DNA of 64,000 bases, taken from the NCBI RefSeq assembly GCF_024519285.1, contig NZ_JAMZCY010000001.1, positions 1,364,001 to 1,428,000 of the forward strand, written 5' to 3'. This document shows, in pieces, positions 16,752-25,243 of this stretch. Origin of the DNA: Cohnella sp. WQ 127256 (GTDB taxonomy: Bacteria; Bacillota; Bacilli; Paenibacillales; Paenibacillaceae). The notes under the pieces are model-generated. The model was not told the origin of the DNA, did no database searches, and saw only the letters and a program-made list of their open reading frames with translations. Each line of letters begins with the position of its first letter. Within the stretch, counting starts at the first letter, position 1. Position numbers and translations under genes: made by a program.

Positions 16752-17729
16752 TTATTCCTTAATCAAGTCTCTTGTACTGCGGATCGTATCAATTGGACGG
16801 ACTAGGGATTCAATCCTTCCACGTTCTGCTTCTAAGAACGGAGGTAAAGATAATTTTTCCCCCAGCGTTTCATAAGGCTCATCACCCATAAAGCCTGGAC
16901 CATCTGTAGCAAATTCAAACAAAATTTGAGGAGCAACCCTTGCGTACAGAGATTCAAAGAAATGGCGATCAACATAGCCCGACGATTGTATGCCGAAGCT
17001 TCCTAGACGGTTAATCCATTCCTCCAATACGTTACGGTCTTCAACTCGGAAGGCCACATGATGAACCGTACCGAAGCCTTGATATCCTTGTGGAAGAACG
17101 ATATTATGCTCAACAATGATTTGAGCGCCATTCCCGCCTTCACCCACCTCGAATAAGTGGAATGATCCTTCCTTAGCAAGCTCCTTAAATAATAAGACCT
17201 TTTCCAGCAGCTCTTTGAAATAATCAAATTGCGCAATACGAATAAAGATAGGTCCTAAACCGGTAATCGCAAATGCTAGAGGAATGGGTCCTTTTTGCCA
17301 CGGTATTCCCGAAGCCACACCCTGATTATTTTCATCGGATATTAACTGATAGTGCTGATCATCAAAGTCGACGAAAGAAAGTGCCTTTTTGCCAAACTGC
17401 TCTTGTATTCCCTCATGTTTAACTTTCAGACGATTAAATCGTTGTTCCCAGTAATCTAGTGCTGCATCGTTAGGTACTCGGAAAGAAGTTTTCGAAATCT
17501 CATTCGTGCCATGAACGCCCTTCTGGATATTAGGGAAATCGAAGAACGTCATATCTGTACCTGGGTTACCTTGGTCATCTGCAAAAAACAAATGATAAGT
17601 CTGAATATCATCCTGGTTAACTGTCTTTTTAACTAAACGCATTCCTAAAACATAGGTGAAAAATTCATAATTACGCTCTGCATTACTTGTAATGGCTGTC
17701 ACATGGTGTATCCCTTTTAACCCATTCAT
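16752..17729 (-). CDS. Ring-cleaving dioxygenase, MhqO/MhqA-like (glyoxalase fold)
   Basis: A 325-aa cytoplasmic VOC-superfamily enzyme with paired glyoxalase-like modules. Likely metal ligands are His in IHHVTAI near the start, His in TVHHVAFRVED, and Glu in ILFEFATDGPGF. This form is typical of the Bacillus MhqA/MhqE/MhqO group, which protects against quinones and electrophiles by ring cleavage. The ATG follows a TGGAGGAA ribosome binding site. A strong promoter with a perfect 18-base operator fits control by a MarR-type repressor like MhqR, though no such gene is in the window. Confidence 0.87.
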   Translation of the reverse strand: MNGLKGIHHVTAITSNAERNYEFFTYVLGMRLVKKTVNQDDIQTYHLFFADDQGNPGTDMTFFDFPNIQKGVHGTNEISKTSFRVPNDAALDYWEQRFNRLKVKHEGIQEQFGKKALSFVDFDDQHYQLISDENNQGVASGIPWQKGPIPLAFAITGLGPIFIRIAQFDYFKELLEKVLLFKELAKEGSFHLFEVGEGGNGAQIIVEHNIVLPQGYQGFGTVHHVAFRVEDRNVLEEWINRLGSFGIQSSGYVDRHFFESLYARVAPQILFEFATDGPGFMGDEPYETLGEKLSLPPFLEAERGRIESLVRPIDTIRSTRDLIKE

Positions 17730-17804
17730 GATCTATTCCTCCAGTTCAATTTTAGCTTTCCCATATGTTCGAAAAACAGTTAATTAAATAATCTCTAAAC
17801 CATA

Positions 17805-17822
17805 TATCTTAACTTTAAGATA
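17805..17822. promoter_or_regulatory. MhqR-like (MarR-type) operator
   Basis: The perfect inverted repeat TATCTTAA-CT-TTAAGATA covers the expected transcription start of the dioxygenase gene. Bacillus MhqR boxes have the same outer ATCT...AGAT arms and the same 18-base size. Confidence 0.6.
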
Positions 17823-17827
17823 AATTA

Positions 17828-17856
17828 AATATAACAACATATCAGTTGGTTGTCAA
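17828..17856 (-). promoter_or_regulatory. Sigma-A promoter of the ring-cleaving dioxygenase gene
   Basis: Minus-strand TTGACA (17851-17856), 17-base spacer, TATATT (17828-17833). Near-consensus, so repression is likely the main control. Confidence 0.75.
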
Positions 17857-17887
17857 TAATGTCGCCCGTTATTGTGAATATACAAAA

Positions 17888-17914
17888 AAAGATACGCCAA
17901 GTTCTCGTATCTTT
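17888..17914 (-). terminator. Intrinsic terminator of the AraC-LysE operon
   Basis: On the minus strand AAAGATACG-loop-CGTATCTTT followed by T residues. The left arm overlaps the LysE stop codon. Confidence 0.75.
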
Positions 17915-18545
17915 AAAAGACGGTTTTCACTCCAAACCCTATTAACAGGACTCCCGTTGATTTCTGAAATGCTTTTTGAAACTTAGGGCGCTTAAGCCAT
18001 TTCTTAACATGATCTAATAAATAAACCAAGATCAAAAACCATCCTACTGCTATTATCGTAAGGATTAAGCCTAATCCAATCAGTTGTTGATTGGTATCTC
18101 CGTTAAGATTGATAAATTGAGGCATAAAAGTGATGTAGACTAAAACAGTCTTTGGGTTAAATATATTACTGAATACTCCCTGTATGTAGGCTTCTCTACA
18201 ATGAGATTGCGATAGCTTGTCATTAGATCGCTGACTATGTGCTTGAACAGACTCTATTGAAAATGTACTTTTGGATATAAACGCTCTTACGCCTAAGTAA
18301 AGCAAATAGGCAGCTCCCAAATACTTAATAGCATTAAATAGAAAGACGGATTGGGCAATGACAACAGACAAACCGAGCACAGCAACAAGAGTCCAAAAAG
18401 TAAGACCTGTTGCCATCCCAAGTATCGTATACCGTCCTGATTTTGCACCGTGAGTAATCGTATTTTTCATAATGAGTATCGTATCTGTACCAGGTATCAT
18501 AGACATCATAAGGGCCATTAAAATATAGGCTAGTAAGTTATCCAT
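17913..18545 (-). CDS. LysE/RhtB-family amino-acid exporter
   Basis: A 210-aa inner-membrane exporter with six hydrophobic helices. The family start motif is seen in MMSMIPGTDTILIMKNTI, and a central FNPKTVLVYITFMPQFI is the other hallmark. It lies 5 bases after the AraC regulator stop and is surely cotranscribed. The substrate is probably an amino acid or derivative, not defined by sequence. Confidence 0.88.
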   Translation of the reverse strand: MDNLLAYILMALMMSMIPGTDTILIMKNTITHGAKSGRYTILGMATGLTFWTLVAVLGLSVVIAQSVFLFNAIKYLGAAYLLYLGVRAFISKSTFSIESVQAHSQRSNDKLSQSHCREAYIQGVFSNIFNPKTVLVYITFMPQFINLNGDTNQQLIGLGLILTIIAVGWFLILVYLLDHVKKWLKRPKFQKAFQKSTGVLLIGFGVKTVF

Positions 18546-18550
18546 CTTGT

Positions 18551-19372
18551 TTAACCTTCACTTTCAAATATTCTCATATATTGTTTTGGCGTTAATCCAA
18601 CCAGTCTTTTGAAGAATTTAGTCAAATGACTTTGATCGCTAAATCCTGTTAAAAAAGCAACTTCGATTGGGGTTATTCCTTGTTCCAAAAGCTCTTTTGC
18701 GTGATTTACTCGAATCGTTTCCAAATAGCTGTTCGGTGAGATTCCCATTTTTCTCGTAAAGGTTCTTAGTAGGTGATATTTGCTCCATCCCGTTAAGGCA
18801 CTTAAATCATTAAGCGTAATCGTTGTTGTATAATTATCCTCCAAATAATTACACACTGTTCTGATTTCATGTGAGGTTTCAGAAGCCATTGGAAGGATCG
18901 TAAGGTCAGAATGCGACTGAATGAGCTCTTCCAATAAGGTTAAGAATAACTCCTCCTTCTTAAACTCACTCTCATCCTGCGAAATTTGTAGATGTAGCTC
19001 TTGTAAGTCGGAAACAAGCTCACTTTGAAATAGAACGCATTGTTTGAAGCTTGGTAGGCTTTCGTGACCCGTTACTTCTAACACAGCCTTTTTCATGATT
19101 TCTGGCTTGACATTGATGCAGCGATAATCCAGTGTTTTGCCATCTATTTGCTCACAGCTATGAGTATCATATGGATTGAACAACAATAAATCTCCAGGAT
19201 TAATAACGTATTCTTCACCTTTGCAAACCAAATGACGCTGACCTTCTTCAATAAAGCCAATTACATAATAGTCATGAAAGTGTGCAGGAAACTTTTGCAT
19301 GATGCCTTTAAACCGATAAGCTTCGATGTTTAACTCGGAATCAAGATAAACCGTTCGGATTTCATTTAACAT
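18551..19372 (-). CDS. AraC-family regulator with cupin sensor
   Basis: 273 aa: an N-terminal cupin-type ligand domain (about 10-150; FPAHFHDYYVIGFIEEG) and a C-terminal double helix-turn-helix (about 170-270; the second one carries GFSDQSHLTKFFKRLVG). This architecture is common for regulators encoded directly before a LysE exporter, and it probably turns on the exporter in response to its substrate. Confidence 0.9.
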   Translation of the reverse strand: MLNEIRTVYLDSELNIEAYRFKGIMQKFPAHFHDYYVIGFIEEGQRHLVCKGEEYVINPGDLLLFNPYDTHSCEQIDGKTLDYRCINVKPEIMKKAVLEVTGHESLPSFKQCVLFQSELVSDLQELHLQISQDESEFKKEELFLTLLEELIQSHSDLTILPMASETSHEIRTVCNYLEDNYTTTITLNDLSALTGWSKYHLLRTFTRKMGISPNSYLETIRVNHAKELLEQGITPIEVAFLTGFSDQSHLTKFFKRLVGLTPKQYMRIFESEG

Positions 19373-19512
19373 CCTGCTATTCCCCTATCCTGTAATGATA
19401 GTTCTAAAAATATCATTTATTATGAAGCTTTTCTTGTATGATGTTGCGATATGGCTAACTAATAATACCCGAAAGCTTAAGCAAATACATGTCGGAAATG
19501 ATTTTCACAATA

Positions 19513-19590
19513 AATGAACCCCTTAGAATAGACATCGGATCTTTAACCTAGGAGGTTATCCAATGTGCAGTCTGAGGGGTTCAGTTCATT
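19513..19590. repeat. Imperfect inverted repeat, possible IS3-type end remnant or small MITE
   Basis: A 78-base palindromic stretch: both sides carry AATGAAC...CCCCTYAGA, with an inner perfect AACCT-AGG-AGGTT hairpin. The outer TGAACTG..CCCC form recalls terminal repeats of some IS3-family elements. There is no transposase nearby. It could also fold as an RNA hairpin downstream of the hydrolase gene. Confidence 0.4.
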
Positions 19591-19615
19591 CTAAAATGGC
19601 TATTATAAGATAGCG

Positions 19616-20428
19616 TTAGTGATTACCCTGAAAGAAAGCTGTTAGCTCTGGAGCAATCATTTTAGAAGCGAGTTTCTTCGTATGGCCAAGTCCCTTTTTA
19701 CTTAAGAGCTGTGCATTTGGGAGTACATTCGCTAATGCCTTGGCACCATGACGAAGCGAGGCTGGACTTTCCGTGCCTTCGATTACCAGAGTTGGCATTG
19801 AGACTGTACTCCACAACTTGTCAGGCAACTTATTGCCCTCCATAAATCCTTCTAGCAAAGCCGCATCGTAAGGGAGCGTATGAGCAACGGCCATGAGCTT
19901 TGACCACACGCCTGGCATGATGCGCATCATGCTAATTACGAATGATGGGGCACCCATTCCCTTTGTCATAAAGTACTTGATCGTTTCAGCACGGCGGTCA
20001 GCGGAAATTAACTCTTTAACGTGCATTACGAAATTTGCCGGAGCCGTGCGGTCAGCCACTTCAACCACAAAAGGAGGTTCGTGCAACGCCAATTTTGTGA
20101 TGTTCAATCCCTTCGCTGCTGCCTGCAGGGCAAGCACCGCTCCAGATGACAGTCCCCATACATTTGCCGAACCTCCAGCTTCGTCGATCATGGCCTGAAG
20201 GTCTTCAATCTCGCGTTCAATGGCATAGGGTTGCGTGTCTTCACTATCTCCTCGACCTCTGCGGTCGTAATTGTAGACTGTGAAGTGCTCAGACAACAAA
20301 TTCGCCAATTGCACTTGTCCCGGAAATTTACGGTAGCTGAACGCACCTGCTACGAGTATAAGAGCTGGTCCTACTCCCATTTTATCATAAGCAATCTTCG
20401 TTCCGTCTCTAGAAGCTACTGAATTCAT
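19616..20428 (-). CDS. Alpha/beta hydrolase
   Basis: A 270-aa soluble alpha/beta hydrolase. The nucleophile elbow is GLSSG (in VWGLSSGAVLAL), the oxyanion segment is LILVAGAF, and a C-terminal GLGHTKKL holds the likely catalytic His. It follows the DUF1801 gene by 18 bases and so is probably cotranscribed from the ECF-type promoter at 20854-20882. The substrate is unknown. Confidence 0.85.
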   Translation of the reverse strand: MNSVASRDGTKIAYDKMGVGPALILVAGAFSYRKFPGQVQLANLLSEHFTVYNYDRRGRGDSEDTQPYAIEREIEDLQAMIDEAGGSANVWGLSSGAVLALQAAAKGLNITKLALHEPPFVVEVADRTAPANFVMHVKELISADRRAETIKYFMTKGMGAPSFVISMMRIMPGVWSKLMAVAHTLPYDAALLEGFMEGNKLPDKLWSTVSMPTLVIEGTESPASLRHGAKALANVLPNAQLLSKKGLGHTKKLASKMIAPELTAFFQGNH

Positions 20429-20446
20429 CGTGTTTCTCCTTTGAAT

Positions 20447-20788
20447 TTATAACGTCGAAGCTGCTTGGCTCATGAGCGAAGATATCTGGTCGGCATCGAA
20501 CGTTTGACCTTGTTTCAGCTTGATTGTTTTTCTCTCAGGAGGACCGTCGAACAAGCCTTCTGGGAACTCAAGTCCGGTTGCGTTAAAGATTGTGAAGCTT
20601 ACGGCTTCCTTCGAAGTACTTATGACTGAGGCGTATTTACCATTTTTAAGAAAATGAGGTTTCTTGTATTGAATACGCTCCGTTATGTTCGGTACTGCTT
20701 CGTATACAACCTCGCGAAGTCCGTTACACAGTTCTCTCTGCCAAGGTTCTTTCACAGCAGCAATGAAATCCGTTACTTCCTGGTTCAT
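20447..20788 (-). CDS. DUF1801-domain protein
   Basis: A 113-aa cytoplasmic protein of the DUF1801/YdhG-like family, with the typical RELCNGLREVVYEAVP helix and the KYASVIS strand. No biochemical role is established for the family. It sits 66 bases after a candidate ECF promoter identical at both boxes to that of the sigma-factor operon, so it is probably a member of that regulon. Confidence 0.8.
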   Translation of the reverse strand: MNQEVTDFIAAVKEPWQRELCNGLREVVYEAVPNITERIQYKKPHFLKNGKYASVISTSKEAVSFTIFNATGLEFPEGLFDGPPERKTIKLKQGQTFDADQISSLMSQAASTL

Positions 20789-20853
20789 ATATCATTCTCC
20801 TCTATTGAACTGAATTCCGACAAAAGTACTGCCGCAATTTCGCATCTCATTAA

Positions 20854-20882
20854 ACGACGAACGGGAAACCTTAAAATCGACA
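20854..20882 (-). promoter_or_regulatory. Candidate ECF42 promoter P2 (DUF1801-hydrolase unit)
   Basis: On the minus strand TGTCGATT (20875-20882), 13 bases, TTCGTCGT (20854-20861). The two boxes and the spacing are identical to those at 22694-22722. ECF42 promoters described in Streptomyces have TGTCGA at -35 and CGA/TC at -10. Confidence 0.7.
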
Positions 20883-20895
20883 GATTTACAAATAA

Positions 20896-22176
20896 TTATT
20901 GTCCATCCTGTTCTGATGTTGAAATTTCACATTCCGCAGCACGCTTGAGCAATAACTCGCGCTCACGCTCATTACGCGTCAGTAATGCAGCACTTTCGAA
21001 CTCAGCACGTGCTTCTTCCGAACGGCCTAATTTCAATAGAAAATCACCTCGGACGCTCGGCAGTAAATGATACTCCTTCATCGACGAATCTGCAGTCAGC
21101 TCATCCACAATTTGGAGGCCGAAATCCGGACCGAAAGCCATCGCAATCGCAACCGCGCGATTCAACTCAACAATAGGAGATGGCGCCGCTCGCGACAGTG
21201 CTTCATAGAGAGCAGAAATTCTCACCCAATCGGTGTCCTCTGCTGATCTTGCCTGTGCATGACACGCAGTAATCGCAGCTTGTAGCGCATATGGACCAAG
21301 CGGACGACCAAGCTTACGGGCTCGCTCAATTGCGGTCAAACCTCGACGGATAAGCAATTGATCCCATAGCGCTCTATTTTGTTCCATCAATAGGATTGGC
21401 TCTCCTGCGGCATTGACTCGAGTTCTGAAGCGGGATGACTGAATTTCCATTAAAGCAACTAGACCATGCACCTCAGGCTCCAAGGGTGCACTCTCGGCAA
21501 GAATACGTCCCAATCGAAGAGCCTCCTGGCATAGCAATGGACGTAACCAACTCCCACCTGAGGTAGCCGAATATCCTTCATTAAACATCAGATAAATGAC
21601 TTCAAGAACCGTAGACAGACGCACCTTTAATTCTTCTCCTGTAGGCACATCAAAAGCAACATGCGCAGAACTGAGAGTCCGCTTCGCCCGAACGATTCGT
21701 TGAGCTATGGTAGATTCAGCTACGAGGAACGCGTGCGCGATTTCATCGGTTGTTAATCCACCAAGCAGGCGCAAGGTCAAAGAGACGCGTGCATCCGAGG
21801 ATAAGACAGGATGACAGGTCATGAAGATCAGCCGAAGGATATCGTCTCCAATCTCACCTTCCATCGCAATGTCCAAGTCATCCTCGGTGTAGGTATCAAC
21901 GCTACGACCTAGATCATCTAACTTCCGATTGTACAATTGACTTCTTCGTTTTAGATCTATAGCGCGGCGTTTGGCGGTCGTCATCAACCAAGCTCCTGGA
22001 TTGTCTGGAATGCCAGATAAGGGCCAACGCTCAAGCGCTATGACAAGCGCATCCTGCGCTAAGTCCTCAGCAAGCCCAATGTCACGTACCATTCTAGCAA
22101 GTCCGGCAATTAATTTGGTAGATTCAATCCGCCAAATCGCATCAATCGTTCTGTGGGTAGCTGACAAAGCCGTCAC
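20896..22176 (-). CDS. ECF-family sigma factor with long C-terminal extension (ECF42 type)
   Basis: 426 aa. The N-terminal part holds sigma region 2 (about 15-80; DIGLAEDLAQDALVIALERW) and region 4 (about 110-170; LTTDEIAHAFLVAESTIAQRIVRAKR). The remaining 250 residues are a helical, TPR-like extension (DUF6596). That architecture, and the 4-base overlap with an upstream DGPF/YCII gene, is the hallmark of ECF42. This group lacks a classical anti-sigma factor, and the C-terminal extension is thought to take part in control. Two matching promoters, before its own operon and after its stop, support an autoregulated regulon. Confidence 0.92.
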   Translation of the reverse strand: MTALSATHRTIDAIWRIESTKLIAGLARMVRDIGLAEDLAQDALVIALERWPLSGIPDNPGAWLMTTAKRRAIDLKRRSQLYNRKLDDLGRSVDTYTEDDLDIAMEGEIGDDILRLIFMTCHPVLSSDARVSLTLRLLGGLTTDEIAHAFLVAESTIAQRIVRAKRTLSSAHVAFDVPTGEELKVRLSTVLEVIYLMFNEGYSATSGGSWLRPLLCQEALRLGRILAESAPLEPEVHGLVALMEIQSSRFRTRVNAAGEPILLMEQNRALWDQLLIRRGLTAIERARKLGRPLGPYALQAAITACHAQARSAEDTDWVRISALYEALSRAAPSPIVELNRAVAIAMAFGPDFGLQIVDELTADSSMKEYHLLPSVRGDFLLKLGRSEEARAEFESAALLTRNERERELLLKRAAECEISTSEQDGQ

Positions 22177-22607
22177 GCCTTCTTATTTCCCTCAAGCTGT
22201 TCACGCAGCGCATTTTCTTTCGCCTGCATGATCGGGTCCTGAATGATTTCAGGGATTTCGAATACCTGACGGAGCTCAATCTCTCCTTCACCGAAGCCAT
22301 GGGGATCGGGCATGCGCATCGCCCACCCGATGGCTTCCTCCCGCGATTTGACTTCTATGAGTGTGTATCCGGCAATCATTTCTTTCGCTTCAGTGAAAGG
22401 ACCATCGATAACCTTCGGCTTGCCTCCCGGCTCGGGATAAGAGATCCGAATCGCACCCTCGCTCGAATGTAAGCCATCCGCTGCAAGCAACACTCCGGCT
22501 TTGACGAGTTCCTCGTTGTACCTCATCATCGCTTCGACAAGCTCTGCATTTGGCATAACGCCTGCTTCAGAATCCTTAGTTGCTTTTACAATCATCATGA
22601 ATCGCAT
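22173..22607 (-). CDS. YCII-related / DGPF-domain protein
   Basis: A 144-aa cytoplasmic protein with the name-giving DGPF tetrapeptide (in VIDGPFTEAKEMIAGY) and the RFMMIVKAT start of the family. The ATG at 22607 follows AGAGGAGA; an ATG eight codons earlier lacks a site. DGPF proteins are regular partners of ECF42 sigma factors and their exact function is unknown. It overlaps the sigma gene by 4 bases. Confidence 0.9.
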   Translation of the reverse strand: MRFMMIVKATKDSEAGVMPNAELVEAMMRYNEELVKAGVLLAADGLHSSEGAIRISYPEPGGKPKVIDGPFTEAKEMIAGYTLIEVKSREEAIGWAMRMPDPHGFGEGEIELRQVFEIPEIIQDPIMQAKENALREQLEGNKKA

Positions 22608-22693
22608 GAATAGCTCTCCTCTTGGGTTCATATTAGCGACAGTTATTGTCCATCCGCTACCGCAATAGCCAACAAACCAGCCTCTATATAAAG

Positions 22694-22722
22694 ACGACGA
22701 ATACGAATGTTAAGAATCGACA
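22694..22722 (-). promoter_or_regulatory. Candidate ECF42 promoter P1 (DGPF-sigma operon)
   Basis: On the minus strand TGTCGATT (22715-22722), 13 bases, TTCGTCGT (22694-22701), 87 bases before the DGPF start. Same boxes and spacing as P2 at 20854-20882. Confidence 0.7.
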
Positions 22723-22831
22723 TGTTGCTTAATTTTTTTTGCGTTAGCGAAATTATAATATTTTTAGAGACAATAATCCATAAAAAGGTAAACAACCCAG
22801 CTAACAAATATCATTCTCTGAAAACACAAAT

Positions 22832-22856
22832 AAAGCCCGCGATTAACGCGGACTTT
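22832..22856 (-). terminator. Intrinsic terminator of the antiporter gene
   Basis: On the minus strand a stem of AAAGTCCGCG with CGCGGGCTTT (one mismatch) followed by a T-rich tail, right behind the antiporter stop. Confidence 0.65.
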
Positions 22857-22871
22857 ATGCCGAATAAGCCT

Positions 22872-24908
22872 TCAACCCATTTCGTCCTGCTCGTACATAG
22901 ATGCTTCCCGTTCACGGATAATCCCGCGTATTCTGCCCGCTGTCTCGCGGAAAATATCGCCTTTCTCGTACAACTCCTGTAACGCATTCCTTTCAGCTTG
23001 AACAGCCACCCAGTGAAGCTCCTTCTTCTGATCGTAGAAGCGACTGTCGGAATGATTCTCTACCTTCGGAGAACGAACCAGTCGGTCGAGCATGTGATTA
23101 TAATGCGATATGACGTGAATGGTCTCTTGCTCATTTTCTCTGCAGCGTACCTTCTCCAGCTCACTAATCGCGGCCTCGCACGTACGGATTTTAGATTTTC
23201 TCAGGAGCTCCATATCTGAAGCCGACAGCTTTGTAAACGTGACTTCCTTTCTCTTCACGGTAATCTGTAGACGACCCCACAACACCTTGAATAGCATTTT
23301 CCAAAAGTGAAGCCGATTCGCCAAAATGAGTTCTACCTGATCGAGCATCTTCAAAAACTGACGAGCATTCTCCATGCTAATCTGCCCTTTCTCCAACATA
23401 TCGAGCATACATTCACGTTCTTCTGCTAGCGCCATACGACGCAATTCGGTTTCTTTCTCATGAGAATGCGGACCGTTCCTCCGTCCCCTTCCATTCCTGC
23501 GGATTTCCTGAATCCATTGTTTATAGTCAGCGATTACGGCGGAAACTGCCGCCTCGTTCTCATCACCACTCTCCTGATGAACCGCACGGATAGCTGCCGT
23601 CATCACTTGAATCTGGACTTGTCGATCAAGCTGCTCCTGCTCCGCTGTATCAGCCGACTCCTTCTTCTTTGAGAGTAGCGGCAACAGCACGCTTGCGACG
23701 ATAAGGGAAAGCAAAATGACTGCTGCTGCAAGAAATATCATCAAATCCCGTTGGGGAAACGGACTTCCGTCTTCCAGCACTAGCGGAATGGAAAATGCAC
23801 CAGCTAGCGTAACCGCACCACGCACGCCGGAGAACGAAGTTAGCACAAGCATTTTGAATCCAGGCATGCTTTGCTCTTTATACTTCCCGAGTAGACGGCT
23901 TCCCCTTGTAAAAGTAAATGTCCAAGCAAAACGGAGTACGATAAGCATCGCGAAAATGATCACCGCGTAGCCGATCACCTCGAGATTGTCGAAAGCAGGG
24001 TCAGCGAATATGATGTTCGACACATGTGGGATTTGCAAACCCAATATGACAAACACGAGTCCATTCAAGAGAAATAACAGAACAGACCACGTGCTGTTAG
24101 AAACGACTTTCAGCTTCGCTATCGACGTTTCCACGCGGTCAACTTCGATGGCATGTACAACACCTCCGGCGACCGCTGCTAGTATACCGGACATCCCCAG
24201 CTCTTCCGCGATCATGTATAGAAGGAATGGAGTTAAAATTTGTATCAGCATATGCATCGTTACATCTTCCATCCCTGCCCGACGCAATATAGCCCGAAGC
24301 CCAATAATTAAGAAGGCAATGATCGCTCCTGTTAACAGACCGCCAAGGGAAATGATAAGGAAGCTGACTGTAGCCTGAGGCAGCGAGAACACGCCCGTCA
24401 CCGCAGCAGCAATGGCAAACTTGAAAGCAACGAGTCCTGAAGCATCGTTCATGAGCGCTTCACCTTCGAGAAGTCGCATTAAGGTTTTGGGCATATGAAT
24501 TCTTCCTGCTAATGCCCCTACTGCCACGGCATCCGTTGGTGATAATATGGCTGCAAGCCCGAATGCAGCTGGCAAAGGAATGGACGGGATCATCCAGTGA
24601 ATCGCATTGCCGACTACGAAGACGGTAATGAATACGAGTCCTACCGCTAGCAGCAATATCGGGGCGCGCAGCTTCCACAACTCACTGCGGGGCGTATGTT
24701 TGCCATCGTTATACAATAACGGGGCAATGAACAGAACGAAGAAAAGCTCCGGTTCCAGTTCAATGTGTATCCCGGCCGGCAAGAGTGCGATGAGGATGCC
24801 TAAACCAATCTGAATGAGCGGTATCGGAATAAACGGAACGAAACGGCCGATGACATTAGAGACACCGATGAGCGAAATCATGATGAATACAGCGAGAAAT
24901 AGTTCCAT
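22872..24908 (-). CDS. CPA1-family Na+/H+ antiporter
   Basis: 678 aa. About twelve membrane helices (residues 1-415) are followed by a 260-residue charged, helical cytoplasmic tail. The ion-binding helix is seen in GEALMNDASGLVAFKFA, and an upstream LSPTDAVAVGALAGR is the other family mark. The ATG at 24908 follows GAAGGGAA; a reading from 24935 has no such site. Size and tail resemble the NhaP/NhaK type of Gram-positives. It stands as a single gene with its own terminator. Confidence 0.9.
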   Translation of the reverse strand: MELFLAVFIMISLIGVSNVIGRFVPFIPIPLIQIGLGILIALLPAGIHIELEPELFFVLFIAPLLYNDGKHTPRSELWKLRAPILLLAVGLVFITVFVVGNAIHWMIPSIPLPAAFGLAAILSPTDAVAVGALAGRIHMPKTLMRLLEGEALMNDASGLVAFKFAIAAAVTGVFSLPQATVSFLIISLGGLLTGAIIAFLIIGLRAILRRAGMEDVTMHMLIQILTPFLLYMIAEELGMSGILAAVAGGVVHAIEVDRVETSIAKLKVVSNSTWSVLLFLLNGLVFVILGLQIPHVSNIIFADPAFDNLEVIGYAVIIFAMLIVLRFAWTFTFTRGSRLLGKYKEQSMPGFKMLVLTSFSGVRGAVTLAGAFSIPLVLEDGSPFPQRDLMIFLAAAVILLSLIVASVLLPLLSKKKESADTAEQEQLDRQVQIQVMTAAIRAVHQESGDENEAAVSAVIADYKQWIQEIRRNGRGRRNGPHSHEKETELRRMALAEERECMLDMLEKGQISMENARQFLKMLDQVELILANRLHFWKMLFKVLWGRLQITVKRKEVTFTKLSASDMELLRKSKIRTCEAAISELEKVRCRENEQETIHVISHYNHMLDRLVRSPKVENHSDSRFYDQKKELHWVAVQAERNALQELYEKGDIFRETAGRIRGIIREREASMYEQDEMG

Positions 24909-24998
24909 AGGAAGGTTCCCTTCGATTTGTTTCAATAATTTAGGATACCCAACCCTCTGAAAACATACATCAAATTTCCAGATTTCAACTTCTTACAT

Positions 24999-25091
24999 CT
25001 AAGCCTTCTTGGGTTTGCGAATCATTAAGCTGAGCACGATTCCAGCAAGTGCAACTCCGAACGGAATATAGAATGCTTTGTGTCTAAATCC
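24999..25091 (-). pseudogene. Remnant of an MFS transporter C-terminus
   Basis: On the minus strand about 30 codons ending in TAG at 24999-25001 read as a membrane helix preceded by HKAFYIPFGVALAGI and ended by a basic RKPKKA tail. This is the usual last helix and tail of DHA2-type major facilitator exporters. The upstream part is missing and the frame soon meets a stop, so it looks like the tail end of a deleted gene. The rest of the 24909-25243 gap shows only the metE terminator. Confidence 0.4.
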
Positions 25092-25201
25092 AATCCTTAA
25101 CAATTTCAATATAATCGCGTTGTGTGAACTCAATGTGAACTAGATAGATATCTAACTGAATTGAGCTAAGTATCGTGACAGCACATTTTTGCATACAAAA
25201 A

Positions 25202-25225
25202 AAGTCGCGATGAATATCGCGACTT
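25202..25225 (-). terminator. Intrinsic terminator of metE
   Basis: Perfect 10-base stem (AAGTCGCGAT / ATCGCGACTT) with a GAAT-type loop, followed on the minus strand by seven T residues. Confidence 0.88.
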
Positions 25226-25243
25226 CTAATGATGCTACATCAT

